Of a DNA stretch of 64,000 nt, positions 50,452 through 60,865 are shown one piece after another; within the stretch, counting starts at the first letter, position 1; each line of letters begins with the position of its first letter. A program made the translations under genes and the position numbers. The stretch comes from Candidatus Coproplasma stercoravium (GTDB lineage Bacteria > Bacillota > Clostridia > Christensenellales > Borkfalkiaceae): contig DVFR01000032.1 of NCBI GenBank assembly GCA_018713165.1, positions 1 through 64,000 on the forward strand, read 5' to 3'. The notes under the pieces are model-generated. The model made no database searches and was not told the DNA's origin. It saw only the letters and a list, made by a program, of their open reading frames with translations.

Positions 50452-53169
50452 TCACAAAGGCGGCTGTGCCGACCGCGCCGTTTTCGCCCTGCGCGCGCGG
50501 CGCGCCTTAACTGCAAAGAGCCTGCCGCCCGCAAGAGGAATCTGCCTGCCGCGGCGCCTGTCTTTAAAGCGCAGAACCGCCTTATACAGCTCGCCCACGA
50601 GCACCACGGAGAGCGAAAGGGCGGTAACTATGCCCCATTGAACGGCATTCAGGGCGGTAAGCCCGAACGCCGATTCGAGAGGAGGCACGACGCACAGGAG
50701 CACGTTTATGCCCACGCCCGCAAGCACCGTTGCGATGAGTATTTTGTTGGTGAACAGCCCCGAAAACGCCGAGGCGCGCTCAGACCGCGTATTGAACGCG
50801 TGGAAGAGTTCGAGGAAGGATATTGTGAGGAAGGTCATCGTGCTCGCAACGGCATTCCCCCACGCCGCCAGCGCGCCGATAAACACGCCGAGCGTCACGG
50901 CCGTCATATACAGCCCGAAAAAGAGCACCGAAAGCATCGCCCCGCGCGAAAACAGCGCCTTTTCCGCCCGCTCGGGCGGTCTGTGCATCGCGTAGTCGTC
51001 GGCGCGTTCGCACCCAAGCGCAAGCACGGGAAAACTGTCGGTTATAAGGTTTATCCAAAGCAGTTGCGTGGAGCGGAGAAAATCGAAATTGAAGAACGCG
51101 AGCGAGGCGACGAGCACGGCGAGCACTTCGGCAAGGTTGGTCGCGAGGAAAAAGCATATCGTCTTTTTTATGTTCGAGAAAATGCGCCTGCCCTCGCGCA
51201 CGGCGGCGACTATCGTCGTGAAATTGTCGTCGGTGATAACCATGTCGGAGGCGTTTTTGGTCACGTCGGTGCCGCTCTTGCCCATGGCTATGCCTATATC
51301 CGCCGTTTTTATGCTCGGCGCGTCGTTCACACCGTCGCCCGTCATCGCGACGACGTTGCCGTTCTCCTTCAGATGCGTGACTATGGCGTTTTTATGCCTC
51401 GGCGTAACGCGGGCAAAAACCGTACACCTTTTAACCGCCTCGCGCCACTCGGCTGGGGTCATTCTGTCGAGTTCCTCGCCCGAGGCGACCTGCTCCTCCC
51501 GCTCGGCTATGCCCGCCTTTTTTGCTATCGCGTACGCCGTCTTTTTGTGGTCGCCCGTAATCATTACGGTGGTGATTCCCGCGCGCACGCACTCCTTCAC
51601 CGCCTGTTCCACGCCCTCTTTGAGCGGGTCGGTCATTCCGCACAGTCCCAGATATATCAGCCCGCTCTCCCTCGCGCTGCCGTCGCAGTAAGCAAACGCA
51701 AGCACGCGCAGGGCGCGGCCGCTCATCCCGTCGCTGCTTTCAAGAATTCGTTTTTTGTCATCGGGGGTAAGCGGACGCACGCCGCCTTCAGTAAAAATGC
51801 GCGTGCACGACTTTATCAAAACGTCGGGCGCGCCCTTTGAAAAGGAGAATTCACCCGCATATATATCCGAATTACCGCCGTTTTGCGCGGCGGCGGTACC
51901 GCTCTTTGCGGCAAGTTTTACGCCCACCGTCATCATCTTCCTCTCGGAAGAGAACGGAATTTCGGCAAGGCGCGAAAATTCGGGCTTTTCTTCGTGCAGG
52001 CAGGCGTATTCCTTTACGGCGACCTCCGTCGGGTCGCCCATATATGCGCCCCTTTCGCCCTTCACGTTCACGCACGCGTGCATGCACAGATACAATTTTT
52101 TCCTCGCGGCGGGAGCGCAGTCGACTTCGGCGACGCGCATTTTATTTTCTGTCAAAGTGCCCGTTTTATCGGTGCACACGTAGTTGCACCCGCCCAGCGT
52201 TTCCACCGATTTGAGCTTGCGTATAACCACGTTCTTTTTGCTCATGCGCTGAACGCCCATCGCCATTATTATGGTGACGACGGCGGGCAGCCCCTCGGGA
52301 ATGGCGGCGACGGCTATCGCGACGGCGGTCATAAAATTCTGCGCTATACCCTCCCGCCGCGCAATGAGCGAGAGCACGAAAATTACCACCGTTACGGCGA
52401 GCACGAAACCCGTTATAAATTTTCCCAGTTTGTTTAAGCTGTTTTCGAGCGGGGTCGGGCTATCCTTCGCGCCCGAGAGCATTGCGGCAATTTTTCCGAT
52501 TTCGGTATTCATTCCCGTGGCGTACACCACAGCCGTCGCCGTGCCGCTCAATACATACGACGAAGAGAAGAGAATATTGGTCTGCGCCGAAGGCGGAACG
52601 TTTTCGCCCGAAACTTTCGCCGCCGACTTCGCCTCGCCCACGCTCTCGCCCGTGAGGGCGCTTTCGTCGCATTTAAGCGCCGCGCAGGAGAGTATGCGGC
52701 AGTCGGCGGGCACCATATCCCCCTCCGAAAGGGTGATAACATCGCCCGGGACGAGTTCCTCGCTGTTTATGGCTACATCTCTGCCGCCGCGGCGGCACTT
52801 TACCGTGCATACCGAAAGTTTTTTTAAATTTTCGATTGCCTTATCCGCGCGGTATTGCTGAACGGCGCCCACGGCGGCGTTTAAAAGAATTATAAACAGA
52901 ATAATAAAGGTATCGGTCAAATCGGAGCGGTCGCCCGAAATGAAGGCTATCACCGCGGTGACGGCGGCGGCAGCCATTAAAAGAATGGTCATAACGTCTT
53001 TAAACTGTGCGATAAACAGTTTAAAGAAACCTGTTTTTTTGCCTTTTTCGAGCGCGTTTGCGCCGTATTTCTGCAAGCGGAGCTTAGCCTCTTCGTCGGA
53101 AATGCCGACAGGGGACGAGCCGAGGCTTTTGAGCGCCTCCTCCGCCCCCGAACGGTAAAAGTTGAACAT
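50452..53169 (-). CDS. P2-type cation (calcium) ATPase
   Basis: CTDKTGTLTENKM; TGESVGEAKSAA; VAMTGDGVNDAPSIKTADIGIAMGKSGTDV; AAIPEGLPAVVTI. Confidence 0.93.
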   Translation of the reverse strand: MFNFYRSGAEEALKSLGSSPVGISDEEAKLRLQKYGANALEKGKKTGFFKLFIAQFKDVMTILLMAAAAVTAVIAFISGDRSDLTDTFIILFIILLNAAVGAVQQYRADKAIENLKKLSVCTVKCRRGGRDVAINSEELVPGDVITLSEGDMVPADCRILSCAALKCDESALTGESVGEAKSAAKVSGENVPPSAQTNILFSSSYVLSGTATAVVYATGMNTEIGKIAAMLSGAKDSPTPLENSLNKLGKFITGFVLAVTVVIFVLSLIARREGIAQNFMTAVAIAVAAIPEGLPAVVTIIMAMGVQRMSKKNVVIRKLKSVETLGGCNYVCTDKTGTLTENKMRVAEVDCAPAARKKLYLCMHACVNVKGERGAYMGDPTEVAVKEYACLHEEKPEFSRLAEIPFSSERKMMTVGVKLAAKSGTAAAQNGGNSDIYAGEFSFSKGAPDVLIKSCTRIFTEGGVRPLTPDDKKRILESSDGMSGRALRVLAFAYCDGSARESGLIYLGLCGMTDPLKEGVEQAVKECVRAGITTVMITGDHKKTAYAIAKKAGIAEREEQVASGEELDRMTPAEWREAVKRCTVFARVTPRHKNAIVTHLKENGNVVAMTGDGVNDAPSIKTADIGIAMGKSGTDVTKNASDMVITDDNFTTIVAAVREGRRIFSNIKKTICFFLATNLAEVLAVLVASLAFFNFDFLRSTQLLWINLITDSFPVLALGCERADDYAMHRPPERAEKALFSRGAMLSVLFFGLYMTAVTLGVFIGALAAWGNAVASTMTFLTISFLELFHAFNTRSERASAFSGLFTNKILIATVLAGVGINVLLCVVPPLESAFGLTALNAVQWGIVTALSLSVVLVGELYKAVLRFKDRRRGRQIPLAGGRLFAVKARRARRAKTARSAQPPL

Positions 53170-53274
53170 CAGTCACCTCAGAGATTGTTAAAATATAGAT
53201 ATTCACCCTCCCGCCGCCGTATGACACCCCCGCCGCAATAGTCAAAACAACAATTCGCATTTTTGGCAAAAAAT

Positions 53275-53303
53275 AAACCCTGCGGTTTTTACCGCAGGGT
53301 TTA
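53275..53303. terminator. Rho-independent terminator
   Basis: aaaccctgcggt-tttt-accgcagggttt. Confidence 0.8.
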
Positions 53304-53314
53304 TCAAGTTATCT

Positions 53315-54235
53315 TTAATTTGTTATTGACGAGCCACTGAAATAATTTTCAATCATTGAACTTATCTGACTCAAATCATTAACAGCGAGCCACGCCGTCG
53401 CTTTATATGTCTGACCGTTTATTTCTTTTTGGAATGTTCCACCTAAATTACCGAAGAAGAAATATGTCGCACAAGTGAACTTTATCGTATAAGGCTCATT
53501 TTCACCGTCCTCAACAAAGTAAGAGAAAATCTTATCAATAGGGAAGTAACTATATTGTGTGTCAATTGTTGTATTTTCCCCGTTTACAAGCTGGAAATAA
53601 TCGCCATCATAAACAAAAGTTGATACTCCTTCACCCGGAACAAGTTGCACATTATTATTGTTTGATATATCTATGCTACTCGTATCTATCGAAAGCGTTT
53701 TATTATTCATATTGATACAGCCACCCAACAATGCCGCTTCACCTTGCGATGCGGAAACAGTGCAATTCTCTAAGGTTATATTTTTTAAGGTAAGCTTATT
53801 ATTGCCACCTGCGTGGTATCCCCACAATATGCCGACCTTTTTAGTTTCATACACTGAACTGTCTATTACTTTGACGTTTTCAAATGAAGCATTGCCCGAA
53901 ATATACCCTGCAAAAACTGCTGCTTGTGAGTTCACATACGAGCCTATTGTTGCACTTTCTACAGTTATATCTTTAACCGTTAAATTATTTACAACGGTAA
54001 ACATTGAATTACCGTAACTTGAAGAATAATTTCCGTCTGAATCATGCGCAAGCTGAGCATGTTCAGCGCTTACATATAATCCAGATATAGTCCGACTCGT
54101 ACCATCAACATCCGACTTAAGCGTAACAATAGGGTTCTTACTATAATCCCCGCCAAAATTAACATCCGCACCCATAAGATTTATGTCAGAAGTTAATGTT
54201 ATCGTAATATTTGTGCACGGGATAACAAGGAACAA
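53315..54235 (-). CDS. Beta-helix-like protein, probably 5'-truncated relative of the 36479..38324 locus
   Basis: NITITLTSDINLMGADVNFG...NLTVKDITVESATIGSYVN...LKNITLENCTV; begins inside the beta-helix region at a TTG with no signal peptide; an in-frame TAG lies upstream. Confidence 0.6.
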   Translation of the reverse strand: MFLVIPCTNITITLTSDINLMGADVNFGGDYSKNPIVTLKSDVDGTSRTISGLYVSAEHAQLAHDSDGNYSSSYGNSMFTVVNNLTVKDITVESATIGSYVNSQAAVFAGYISGNASFENVKVIDSSVYETKKVGILWGYHAGGNNKLTLKNITLENCTVSASQGEAALLGGCINMNNKTLSIDTSSIDISNNNNVQLVPGEGVSTFVYDGDYFQLVNGENTTIDTQYSYFPIDKIFSYFVEDGENEPYTIKFTCATYFFFGNLGGTFQKEINGQTYKATAWLAVNDLSQISSMIENYFSGSSITN

Positions 54236-54828
54236 GGATGAATGAGGAATATATTTCCCGAAAATTAAGAGTACTGTAAATTTTTGCGCATACGCGCCCT
54301 CGGAAGTCTATCCCACTATACACGAAGGCAAAACGGCGTTGGCGATTACTAACAAAATGGTATTTACTGTCAAGTTATGAAAAATTTTATCAAAACCCAA
54401 AATATATTGCAGGATAGCCGCGGCAGACACGGCGCTGCGGCACTATACGGAGATGTTAAAAAACTTGGCGAAAAAACGCCGCGGGCATATTGCCTGCGGC
54501 GATAAGAATTTAAGATTTGTGCCGATAAAAGTGCGCGGTTGAATTTTTGTTCAAACCTGCGGCACTTTTACGACTTCCCCCATCGGCAAAAAACGCTTTG
54601 CCGCTTTTGCCACACCCTGCGCTTTGCCGCGCACCGGCGTTTATGGTTTTTGTTCTGCGGATTTTCCTCCGCTTCACACCTATATTATATTATGCAGAAG
54701 TAAAAAAATGCGCACAAATTTGTAAAAATTAAGTAAAATTTTTTGTTTTTTACAATTACATACCGCCGCGCGCCCTTTTGCCGCGCTTTAAGCTTGCCTT
54801 TTTTGCACGATTGTTTTAAACTGTAAAC

Positions 54829-55608
54829 ATGAAATTTGTTACGGGTTATAAAAAAGGAGCGTTTTTAACGCTTGCCGCCGCGCTTGCCGTTATATTTGCG
54901 GCCACCATCGTTATGAACGCCCTGCGCGAATACGACGCCGTGCGCCCCGTAGAATTTTTTATAGCCCCGATATGCGCCGCCGCGGCGGCGCTCTTTATAA
55001 GAGAAAACAAAACGGAGGGAACGCTCGTCGTCGCGGCGCTGCTCTCCACCACCTGCGCCGATTTTTTTATGGTGATTCTGGAAGATTTCTATCTGATTTC
55101 GCTCACCTTTTTCTCGGCCGCGCAACTGCTCTATTATGCCCGCATACTTTTAGCCCGCGCAAAAGAGGGCAAAAAATATATTGCGGCAAGCGTGTGCATA
55201 CGCGCGGCAGTAAGTATTGCGGTATGCGCGGCTGCGCCGTTCGTCGTGCCGCAGGCGGGAGCTTTGGCGGCGTTCGCCGCGTTCTACTTTATAAACCTCG
55301 CGGCAAACTGCGCGGAGGCGTGCGTGCTGTGCGTGTACGTTAAAGGGCGCGGAAGGCAGACAATTTTTTCCGCCATTACATTTGCCGCAGGACTTGCGCT
55401 CTTCGTAGGGTGCGACGTATGCGTTGCGCTCAACGTTGCACGCGTTGCGGGAATAACGCTCGGCGACGGCGCAATTTATGCGGTGAACATTCTGATATGG
55501 ATATTTTACGCCCCTTCGCAGGCGGCGCTGGCGCTTTCGGCAACGGCAAGATTAAATAAAAATTTAAACGAAGAGCCCTTGGGGGCAGAAAAAAAGGAGT
55601 TGCGATGA
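54829..55608 (+). CDS. Polytopic membrane protein, possibly YhhN/TMEM86-like
   Basis: Multiple TM helices; STTCADFFMVILEDF. Confidence 0.65.
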   Translation: MKFVTGYKKGAFLTLAAALAVIFAATIVMNALREYDAVRPVEFFIAPICAAAAALFIRENKTEGTLVVAALLSTTCADFFMVILEDFYLISLTFFSAAQLLYYARILLARAKEGKKYIAASVCIRAAVSIAVCAAAPFVVPQAGALAAFAAFYFINLAANCAEACVLCVYVKGRGRQTIFSAITFAAGLALFVGCDVCVALNVARVAGITLGDGAIYAVNILIWIFYAPSQAALALSATARLNKNLNEEPLGAEKKELR

Positions 55609-56348
55609 AAACTGAAAATGACGTTAAGGCGGGGAAGGCAGTAAATTACATCGTTACGGCGGTGTTCGCGGCCATGCTGTTTATATTTTTGCTCTCCTTT
55701 TCGATAAGCCTGCCCATTTTAAACCGCTGGTTTTACTACATTCAGATAAACACGCTGCATTTAGAGGAGGCTAGCGGATACACCTACGCCGAGATAAAGG
55801 AGGCGTTTGACGAGATAATGGACTATCTGCTGCTTCCGGGGCGCGAGTTCGGCGAGGGCGTGTTCCCCTACTCCGAGAGCGGCGCGGCGCACTTTATGGA
55901 CTGCAAGCCGCTGTTCGTTTTAGACGTGGCACTTGCGGGCGCGAGCGCGGGCATAGTTTTAATAATAGCCGTGCTGCACTTTACGAAGGTTGTGAAGATA
56001 GGCAGGCTGTGCGGGCTTTCGGCGACGTTCTGGACGGCGCTCGCCGCGATAATCGTGCCGATAGTTCTCGGCTGTCTGATTGTCTCCGACTTCGACAGCG
56101 CGTTCGTCATATTCCACTCGATATTCTTCCCGGGCAAGGACAACTGGCAGTTTAATCCGCGCACCGACCCCATAATTAACGTATTGCCCGAACAGTTTTT
56201 TATGAACTGCGCGATATTTATAGGCGTGGGGCTGATAGTATTTTCGGCGGCAGCCATAGCGGGCAGCTGCATTGCACGCCATATACGCAAAAAGAACGAA
56301 ACGGCTTTTGAAAGCACCCGCGACAACGAAAACATTATACCGGATTGA
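55605..56348 (+). CDS. TIGR01906/DUF1461-like integral membrane protein
   Basis: FLLSFSISLPILNRWFYYIQINTLHLEEASGYTYAEIKEAFDEIMDYLLLPG; 4-nt overlap with upstream gene. Confidence 0.78.
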   Translation: MKTENDVKAGKAVNYIVTAVFAAMLFIFLLSFSISLPILNRWFYYIQINTLHLEEASGYTYAEIKEAFDEIMDYLLLPGREFGEGVFPYSESGAAHFMDCKPLFVLDVALAGASAGIVLIIAVLHFTKVVKIGRLCGLSATFWTALAAIIVPIVLGCLIVSDFDSAFVIFHSIFFPGKDNWQFNPRTDPIINVLPEQFFMNCAIFIGVGLIVFSAAAIAGSCIARHIRKKNETAFESTRDNENIIPD

Positions 56349-56376
56349 CAAAAAAATAAATTAATATAATACGTCA

Positions 56377-56418
56377 AACGGTCTGCGCCCGCGCTGAAAT
56401 GCGCGGGCGCAGACCGTT
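56377..56418 (+). terminator. Rho-independent terminator
   Basis: aacggtctgcgcccgcgc ... gcgcgggcgcagaccgtt. Confidence 0.88.
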
Positions 56419-56525
56419 ATTTTAAAAAAATTAAAAACAGCGTTAACAAAATGGTAGTTTGGCGATATTAGATAAAATATAAGTCAAAATATTATATATA
56501 GAGAGAAATTTTTTGACTGGTTTTT

Positions 56526-56738
56526 ATGGAAATCATTTTGGGCCAAAGACTGAAAGGACTGCGCGAAGAAGCAGGAATGACCCAGAAAGAAGTGGCGGCC
56601 AAACTGGGAATAAACAGCGTAACCTACCTGCACTACGAAAAATCCCAGCGCCAGCCTTCGCTTTCTATGCTTGCCGATATGGCAAAACTTTCCGACGTTT
56701 CGGTCGACTACCTTTTGGGCCTTTCAGACTACATGTAA
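56526..56738 (+). CDS. XRE-family HTH regulator
   Basis: LRGLKGLREEAGMTQKEVAAKLGINSVTYLHYEKSQRQPSLSMLADMAKLSDVSVDYLLG-type protein, 70 aa. Confidence 0.9.
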   Translation: MEIILGQRLKGLREEAGMTQKEVAAKLGINSVTYLHYEKSQRQPSLSMLADMAKLSDVSVDYLLGLSDYM

Positions 56739-56814
56739 AAATTAATACGGCGCGGCAAATAGTTGCCTGTTTCAAAGCAGGGCGCAGCAGTGTGCCCTGT
56801 ACCCCCTCTTTGAA

Positions 56815-56850
56815 AACCCCGTCGTCGACTAAAAAAGTCGGCGGCGGGGT
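56815..56850 (+). terminator. Rho-independent terminator
   Basis: aaccccgtcgtcgact-aaaaa-agtcggcggcggggt. Confidence 0.8.
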
Positions 56851-56902
56851 ATTTTAATATGCCTTTTTTCTTTTTATCCGCGGGAGCAGGCCTGCGCATA
56901 TG

Positions 56903-59302
56903 TTATTTCCCGAAAAGTTCATTTTCGACTTCTTCGCAATAGCGTACAGACTCCATCGCGTCCTTTGCGTACTTCGTAGCGCCAATCATTTCGGCATACT
57001 CCTTATTGAGCACCGCGCCGCCGACTAATGTGCGCGCCGAGGGGTACTCCTCCTTTAAGAGCTCGATGGTATCCTTCATCGAAGCGACGGTCGTCGTCAT
57101 GAGAGCAGAGAGCCCGACCACCTCCGCGCCAACTTCCTTTGCCTTATCGACGATGGCGCGGGCGGGGACGTCGCGCCCCATGTCGTAAACTTTGAAGCCG
57201 TAATTTTCGAGCAGCGTTTTAACTATATTCTTGCCTATATCGTGAATGTCGCCCTTCACGGTGGCGATTACGATTTTAAGGTTTTTTGAATTTCCGCCGC
57301 CCGAAAAGGCTCTCTTTATGACCTCGAACGCGCCCGACGCCGCCTCGGCGCTCATCAGAAGCTGGGGCAGGAAGAGCGTTTTGTTTTCAAACCCCTTGCC
57401 GACCTCGTCGAGGGCGGGAATTATCTGCCCGTTTATCACGTCGAGCGGGGCGCACGTCTTTAAAAGTTCAGCCGCCGCTGCCTCCGCCTCGGTTTTGAGT
57501 CCCTTTTCGACGCAGTATTTCAGCGAGCCCTTCTCGCCGCTCTGCGCGCCCTTTTCGCCCGATTGGGCGTAGGATATGCTCGTCTGAACGGACTGCGCAT
57601 ATACGATATAACTAAGGCACGCCCTGTCGTACCCCGCGAGGGCGCAGTACGATTTGTAGGTTTTTATCATCTCCTGCGAGTTGGGGTTTATTATCGCCGC
57701 CGAGAGCCCGTTCGAGAGCGCCATCGCAAAGAACGTGCCGTTAATAAGGTCGCGGTTGGGCAGTCCGAACGATATGTTTGAAACGCCGAGGGAGGTATTT
57801 ACCCCCATAGTATGCCGCAAATAACGCAGTGAACCTATCGCCGCTTCCGCCGCCGTACCGTCGGCGGATACCGCCATGGCGAGCGTATCGAAGATTATAT
57901 CCTTCTTTTTAAGCCCGTACTTTTCCGCCTCTTTGAGTATCTTTTTTGCAATCTCAATCCTCCCCTCCGCCTTTGAGGGAATTCCGCTCTCGTCGAGGGT
58001 GAGCGCGATGACCGCGCCGCCGTATTTTTTTACGAGCGGGAACACCGCGTCCATAACCTCCTGTTTGCCGCTTACCGAATTTACGAGCGGTTTGCCGTTG
58101 TAGCGGCGCATCGCTCGCTCCATTGCAACGGGGTCGGAGGTGTCTATCTGCAGGGGAAGGTCGGTCACCGCCTGGATTTCGCACACGGCGCGCTCTAAAA
58201 CGGATGGTTCGTCTATCTCGGGCAGACCGACGTTCACGTCTAAAACGTGCGCGCCGCGCTCCGCCTGGTTTACGGCTTCGCCGAGTATGTACGCCATATC
58301 CCCGTCTTTGAGAGCCTGTTTGAGCCGCTTTTTGCCCGTCGGGTTTATCCTTTCGCCGATGAGCACGGGCGCGCCGCCGAAGTATACGGCGTGCGTGTAC
58401 GAGGAGATGACCGTAAGGTTTTTATCCTCAATCTTTTGCGGCGAAAACTCCGCCGCAATCTGCGATAGTTGCGCTATATATGCGGGTGAAGTGCCGCAAC
58501 AGCCGCCGACGACGCGCACGCCGAGGGCGAGAAGTTTTTTCATTTCCGCGGCAAATTCGCCGCTGTTTACGTTATAAACCGTGCGCCCCTCCCGCTCTTC
58601 GGGAAGCCCGGCGTTCGGCTTTACCACGACGGGCACGGATGCGCACTTTAAAAAGCGCTCTGCCGCAGGCAGCATATCTTTGGGCCCGAGCGAACAGTTG
58701 AGGCCTATGGCATCGGCTCCGAGTCCCTCTAAAAGCGCGGCGACTGCCTCGGGTTCGGCGCCCGTCATCATCTTGCAGTCGGAACCGAACACACCCGTGG
58801 CGATTACCGGAAGCCCGCGTCCGTACTCCTTTGCGGCGAGCACCGCCGCTTTGAGTTCGTAGACGTCGTTCATCGTTTCAATCGCGATAAGGTCTGCACC
58901 CGCCTCCGCGCCTGCAGAAATCGTCGCGCCGAAAATTTTTACGGCGGCTTCAAAGTCGAGGTCGCCGAGCGGCTTTAAAAGCTTGCCCGTGGGGCCCACG
59001 TCGAGCGCGACGAATTTATTTTTGCCGTTTCCGCGCGCACGGAGGGCGCACGCAACGCCCGCGGCGACCACCTCTTTGGTTCTTTCGCCGAATTTGAGGC
59101 TGTTCGCGCCGAAGGTGTTCGCGTAAACGACGTCGGCGCCTGCGGCAAAGTATGCACTGTGTATGCCCTCAATCACGTCGGGGCGGGAGATATTCCACTC
59201 CTCGGGCAGCTCGCCGAGGGCGAGCCCCGCGTTTTGCAGCTCGGTGCCCATCGCGCCGTCCAAAACAACTATATGGTTTTTTAAAAAACTCTTAAAGTTC
59301 AT
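56903..59302 (-). CDS. metH: B12-dependent methionine synthase lacking the C-terminal activation domain
   Basis: VLDGAMGTELQ; VVGGCCGTSPAYI; LIGERINPTGKKRLKQAL; B12-binding GDIHDIGKNIVKTLLENYGFKVYDMG. Confidence 0.95.
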   Translation of the reverse strand: MNFKSFLKNHIVVLDGAMGTELQNAGLALGELPEEWNISRPDVIEGIHSAYFAAGADVVYANTFGANSLKFGERTKEVVAAGVACALRARGNGKNKFVALDVGPTGKLLKPLGDLDFEAAVKIFGATISAGAEAGADLIAIETMNDVYELKAAVLAAKEYGRGLPVIATGVFGSDCKMMTGAEPEAVAALLEGLGADAIGLNCSLGPKDMLPAAERFLKCASVPVVVKPNAGLPEEREGRTVYNVNSGEFAAEMKKLLALGVRVVGGCCGTSPAYIAQLSQIAAEFSPQKIEDKNLTVISSYTHAVYFGGAPVLIGERINPTGKKRLKQALKDGDMAYILGEAVNQAERGAHVLDVNVGLPEIDEPSVLERAVCEIQAVTDLPLQIDTSDPVAMERAMRRYNGKPLVNSVSGKQEVMDAVFPLVKKYGGAVIALTLDESGIPSKAEGRIEIAKKILKEAEKYGLKKKDIIFDTLAMAVSADGTAAEAAIGSLRYLRHTMGVNTSLGVSNISFGLPNRDLINGTFFAMALSNGLSAAIINPNSQEMIKTYKSYCALAGYDRACLSYIVYAQSVQTSISYAQSGEKGAQSGEKGSLKYCVEKGLKTEAEAAAAELLKTCAPLDVINGQIIPALDEVGKGFENKTLFLPQLLMSAEAASGAFEVIKRAFSGGGNSKNLKIVIATVKGDIHDIGKNIVKTLLENYGFKVYDMGRDVPARAIVDKAKEVGAEVVGLSALMTTTVASMKDTIELLKEEYPSARTLVGGAVLNKEYAEMIGATKYAKDAMESVRYCEEVENELFGK

Positions 59303-59348
59303 AACTAAATCTTATTTTTTAAATGCGGCAATATTTTTGCCGCGCAAT

Positions 59349-59948
59349 TCAGTTCCCTTTCGCCTTTATCCCGACTATTGCCGTAACGCTCTTTTCGGGA
59401 ATCATCAAATCGCCGTCGGTTAAAGTTACGCCTATGTTTTTGGTGACCGAAAGCGCGGGGAAAATTTCGCGCTGGAGCTTTAAGGGCAAATCGCCGTAAC
59501 CGCAGGAAAAGCGCGGACGGGTGGAACCGTTTTCGGCAGTTATTATGCCGTTGACTTCGTCGCACCACTGCTCGACCGCGGCGGCACCCATTGCCTGCAA
59601 CACGACGGCGCGTGCGGGCGAAAGTCTGTTGTATTTTACAATCAGCCTGTCTACCCCCGCCCCGACGGTAGCCGCGAAGAGCGCAATCTTTTCACACCCC
59701 GCGAGATTGCGCGAAAGAGACCGGCTGTTGACCTTCGCAAAGCCGAGGTCGAGGAAGTCGCCTTCGCCGCGCGTGAGCGGAAACATTTCGTACACCGCCT
59801 TGGGTGCGAGCACGGGCATGAGCATACCCTCGCACTCCGCAAGGAGCTGTTCTATCCCCTCAACGCTCTTTACGCCCGCGTAGCCGAGATAGCGCAGGGT
59901 CTCCTTTATGTCGAGCTTTTCAATTCTGCCGCTTAAAATTTTTGCCAT
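59349..59948 (-). CDS. Stand-alone MetH activation-domain protein
   Basis: ETLRYLGYAGVKSVEGIEQLL; RFSCGYGDLPLKLQREIFPAL; adjacent to metH. Confidence 0.88.
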   Translation of the reverse strand: MAKILSGRIEKLDIKETLRYLGYAGVKSVEGIEQLLAECEGMLMPVLAPKAVYEMFPLTRGEGDFLDLGFAKVNSRSLSRNLAGCEKIALFAATVGAGVDRLIVKYNRLSPARAVVLQAMGAAAVEQWCDEVNGIITAENGSTRPRFSCGYGDLPLKLQREIFPALSVTKNIGVTLTDGDLMIPEKSVTAIVGIKAKGN

Positions 59949-59951
59949 AGC

Positions 59952-60806
59952 TTAAATTATACCCGCAAGGTTGTCCTTTATCGCCTTTGCGACGTCGGGC
60001 TTGTTCATTGAATAGATATGTACCGCCTTTATGCCGTTGGCGTAGAGGTCAATCACCTGCTCGGTGGCGTATGCAACGCCCGCCTGGCGCATAGCCGCGG
60101 GATTATCGCCGAACCTGTCGACAATGCGTTTGAACTTTGCCGGAATGGGCGAGCCCGAGAGCGTGAAAGTGCGCTTTATCTGGGCGGCCCGCGTTATGGG
60201 CATAATGCCGGGAATAATCGGCACGGTTATGCCCGCAGAGTAAGCCTTTGCAAGGAAGCTGTAAAAGAGGTCGTTATCGAAGAACATCTGCGTGGTTAAA
60301 TAGTCGCAGCCCGCGTCGACCTTTCTTTTCAAGTTTTCTATGTCGGAAAAGAGCGTCTCCGACTCGGGGTGCCCCTCGGGGTAGCACGCGCCGCCTATGC
60401 AGAAGCCGCCGAACTCCTTTATCTCGGAAACAAGTTCGCTCGCGTATTTATATTCGAGGTTGCCCGCAAAATCTGCGGGGATATCTCCGCGCAGGGCGAG
60501 AATATTTTCGATACCCGCCTCTTTGAGCTGGACGAGCTTATCTTTTACGTCTGCCTTTGTGGAGGAAATGCACGAAAGGTGCGCGACGGAGTTTACGCCG
60601 AGCGCCTTTATCCCCTCGGAAATTTTTACGGTGTATGCCGAAGTGCCGCCGCCCGCACCGTAGGTCACGCTCATAAAGTCGGGCTTCAAAGCGGCGATTT
60701 CCTCCACCGCCTGCCACACGCCCTCGAACTTGTCGCTCGTTTTGGGAGGGAACACTTCGAAAGAGAGCACCGCACTCTTGCTCTTTAATATGTCTGTAAT
60801 CTTCAT
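59952..60806 (-). CDS. metF: 5,10-methylenetetrahydrofolate reductase
   Basis: LSFEVFPPKTSDKFEGV; MSVTYGAGGGTSAYTV; AHLSCISSTKADV; TQMFFDNDLFYSFL. Confidence 0.95.
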   Translation of the reverse strand: MKITDILKSKSAVLSFEVFPPKTSDKFEGVWQAVEEIAALKPDFMSVTYGAGGGTSAYTVKISEGIKALGVNSVAHLSCISSTKADVKDKLVQLKEAGIENILALRGDIPADFAGNLEYKYASELVSEIKEFGGFCIGGACYPEGHPESETLFSDIENLKRKVDAGCDYLTTQMFFDNDLFYSFLAKAYSAGITVPIIPGIMPITRAAQIKRTFTLSGSPIPAKFKRIVDRFGDNPAAMRQAGVAYATEQVIDLYANGIKAVHIYSMNKPDVAKAIKDNLAGII

Positions 60807-60836
60807 AGGTCTTTCCAAAAAATATTAATTTTGGTT

Positions 60837-60865
60837 ATTATATCATATTTTGCCGCGGCGGGCAA
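60837..60865 (-). promoter_or_regulatory. metF-metH operon promoter overlapping the cysK terminator
   Basis: Minus strand TTGCCC (60860-60865), 17-nt spacer, TATAAT (60837-60842). Confidence 0.6.

Noticed and set aside
50638-51840. 400-aa plus-strand ORF
   Set aside because: Antisense to the calcium-type ATPase; highly Arg/His-rich mirror frame.
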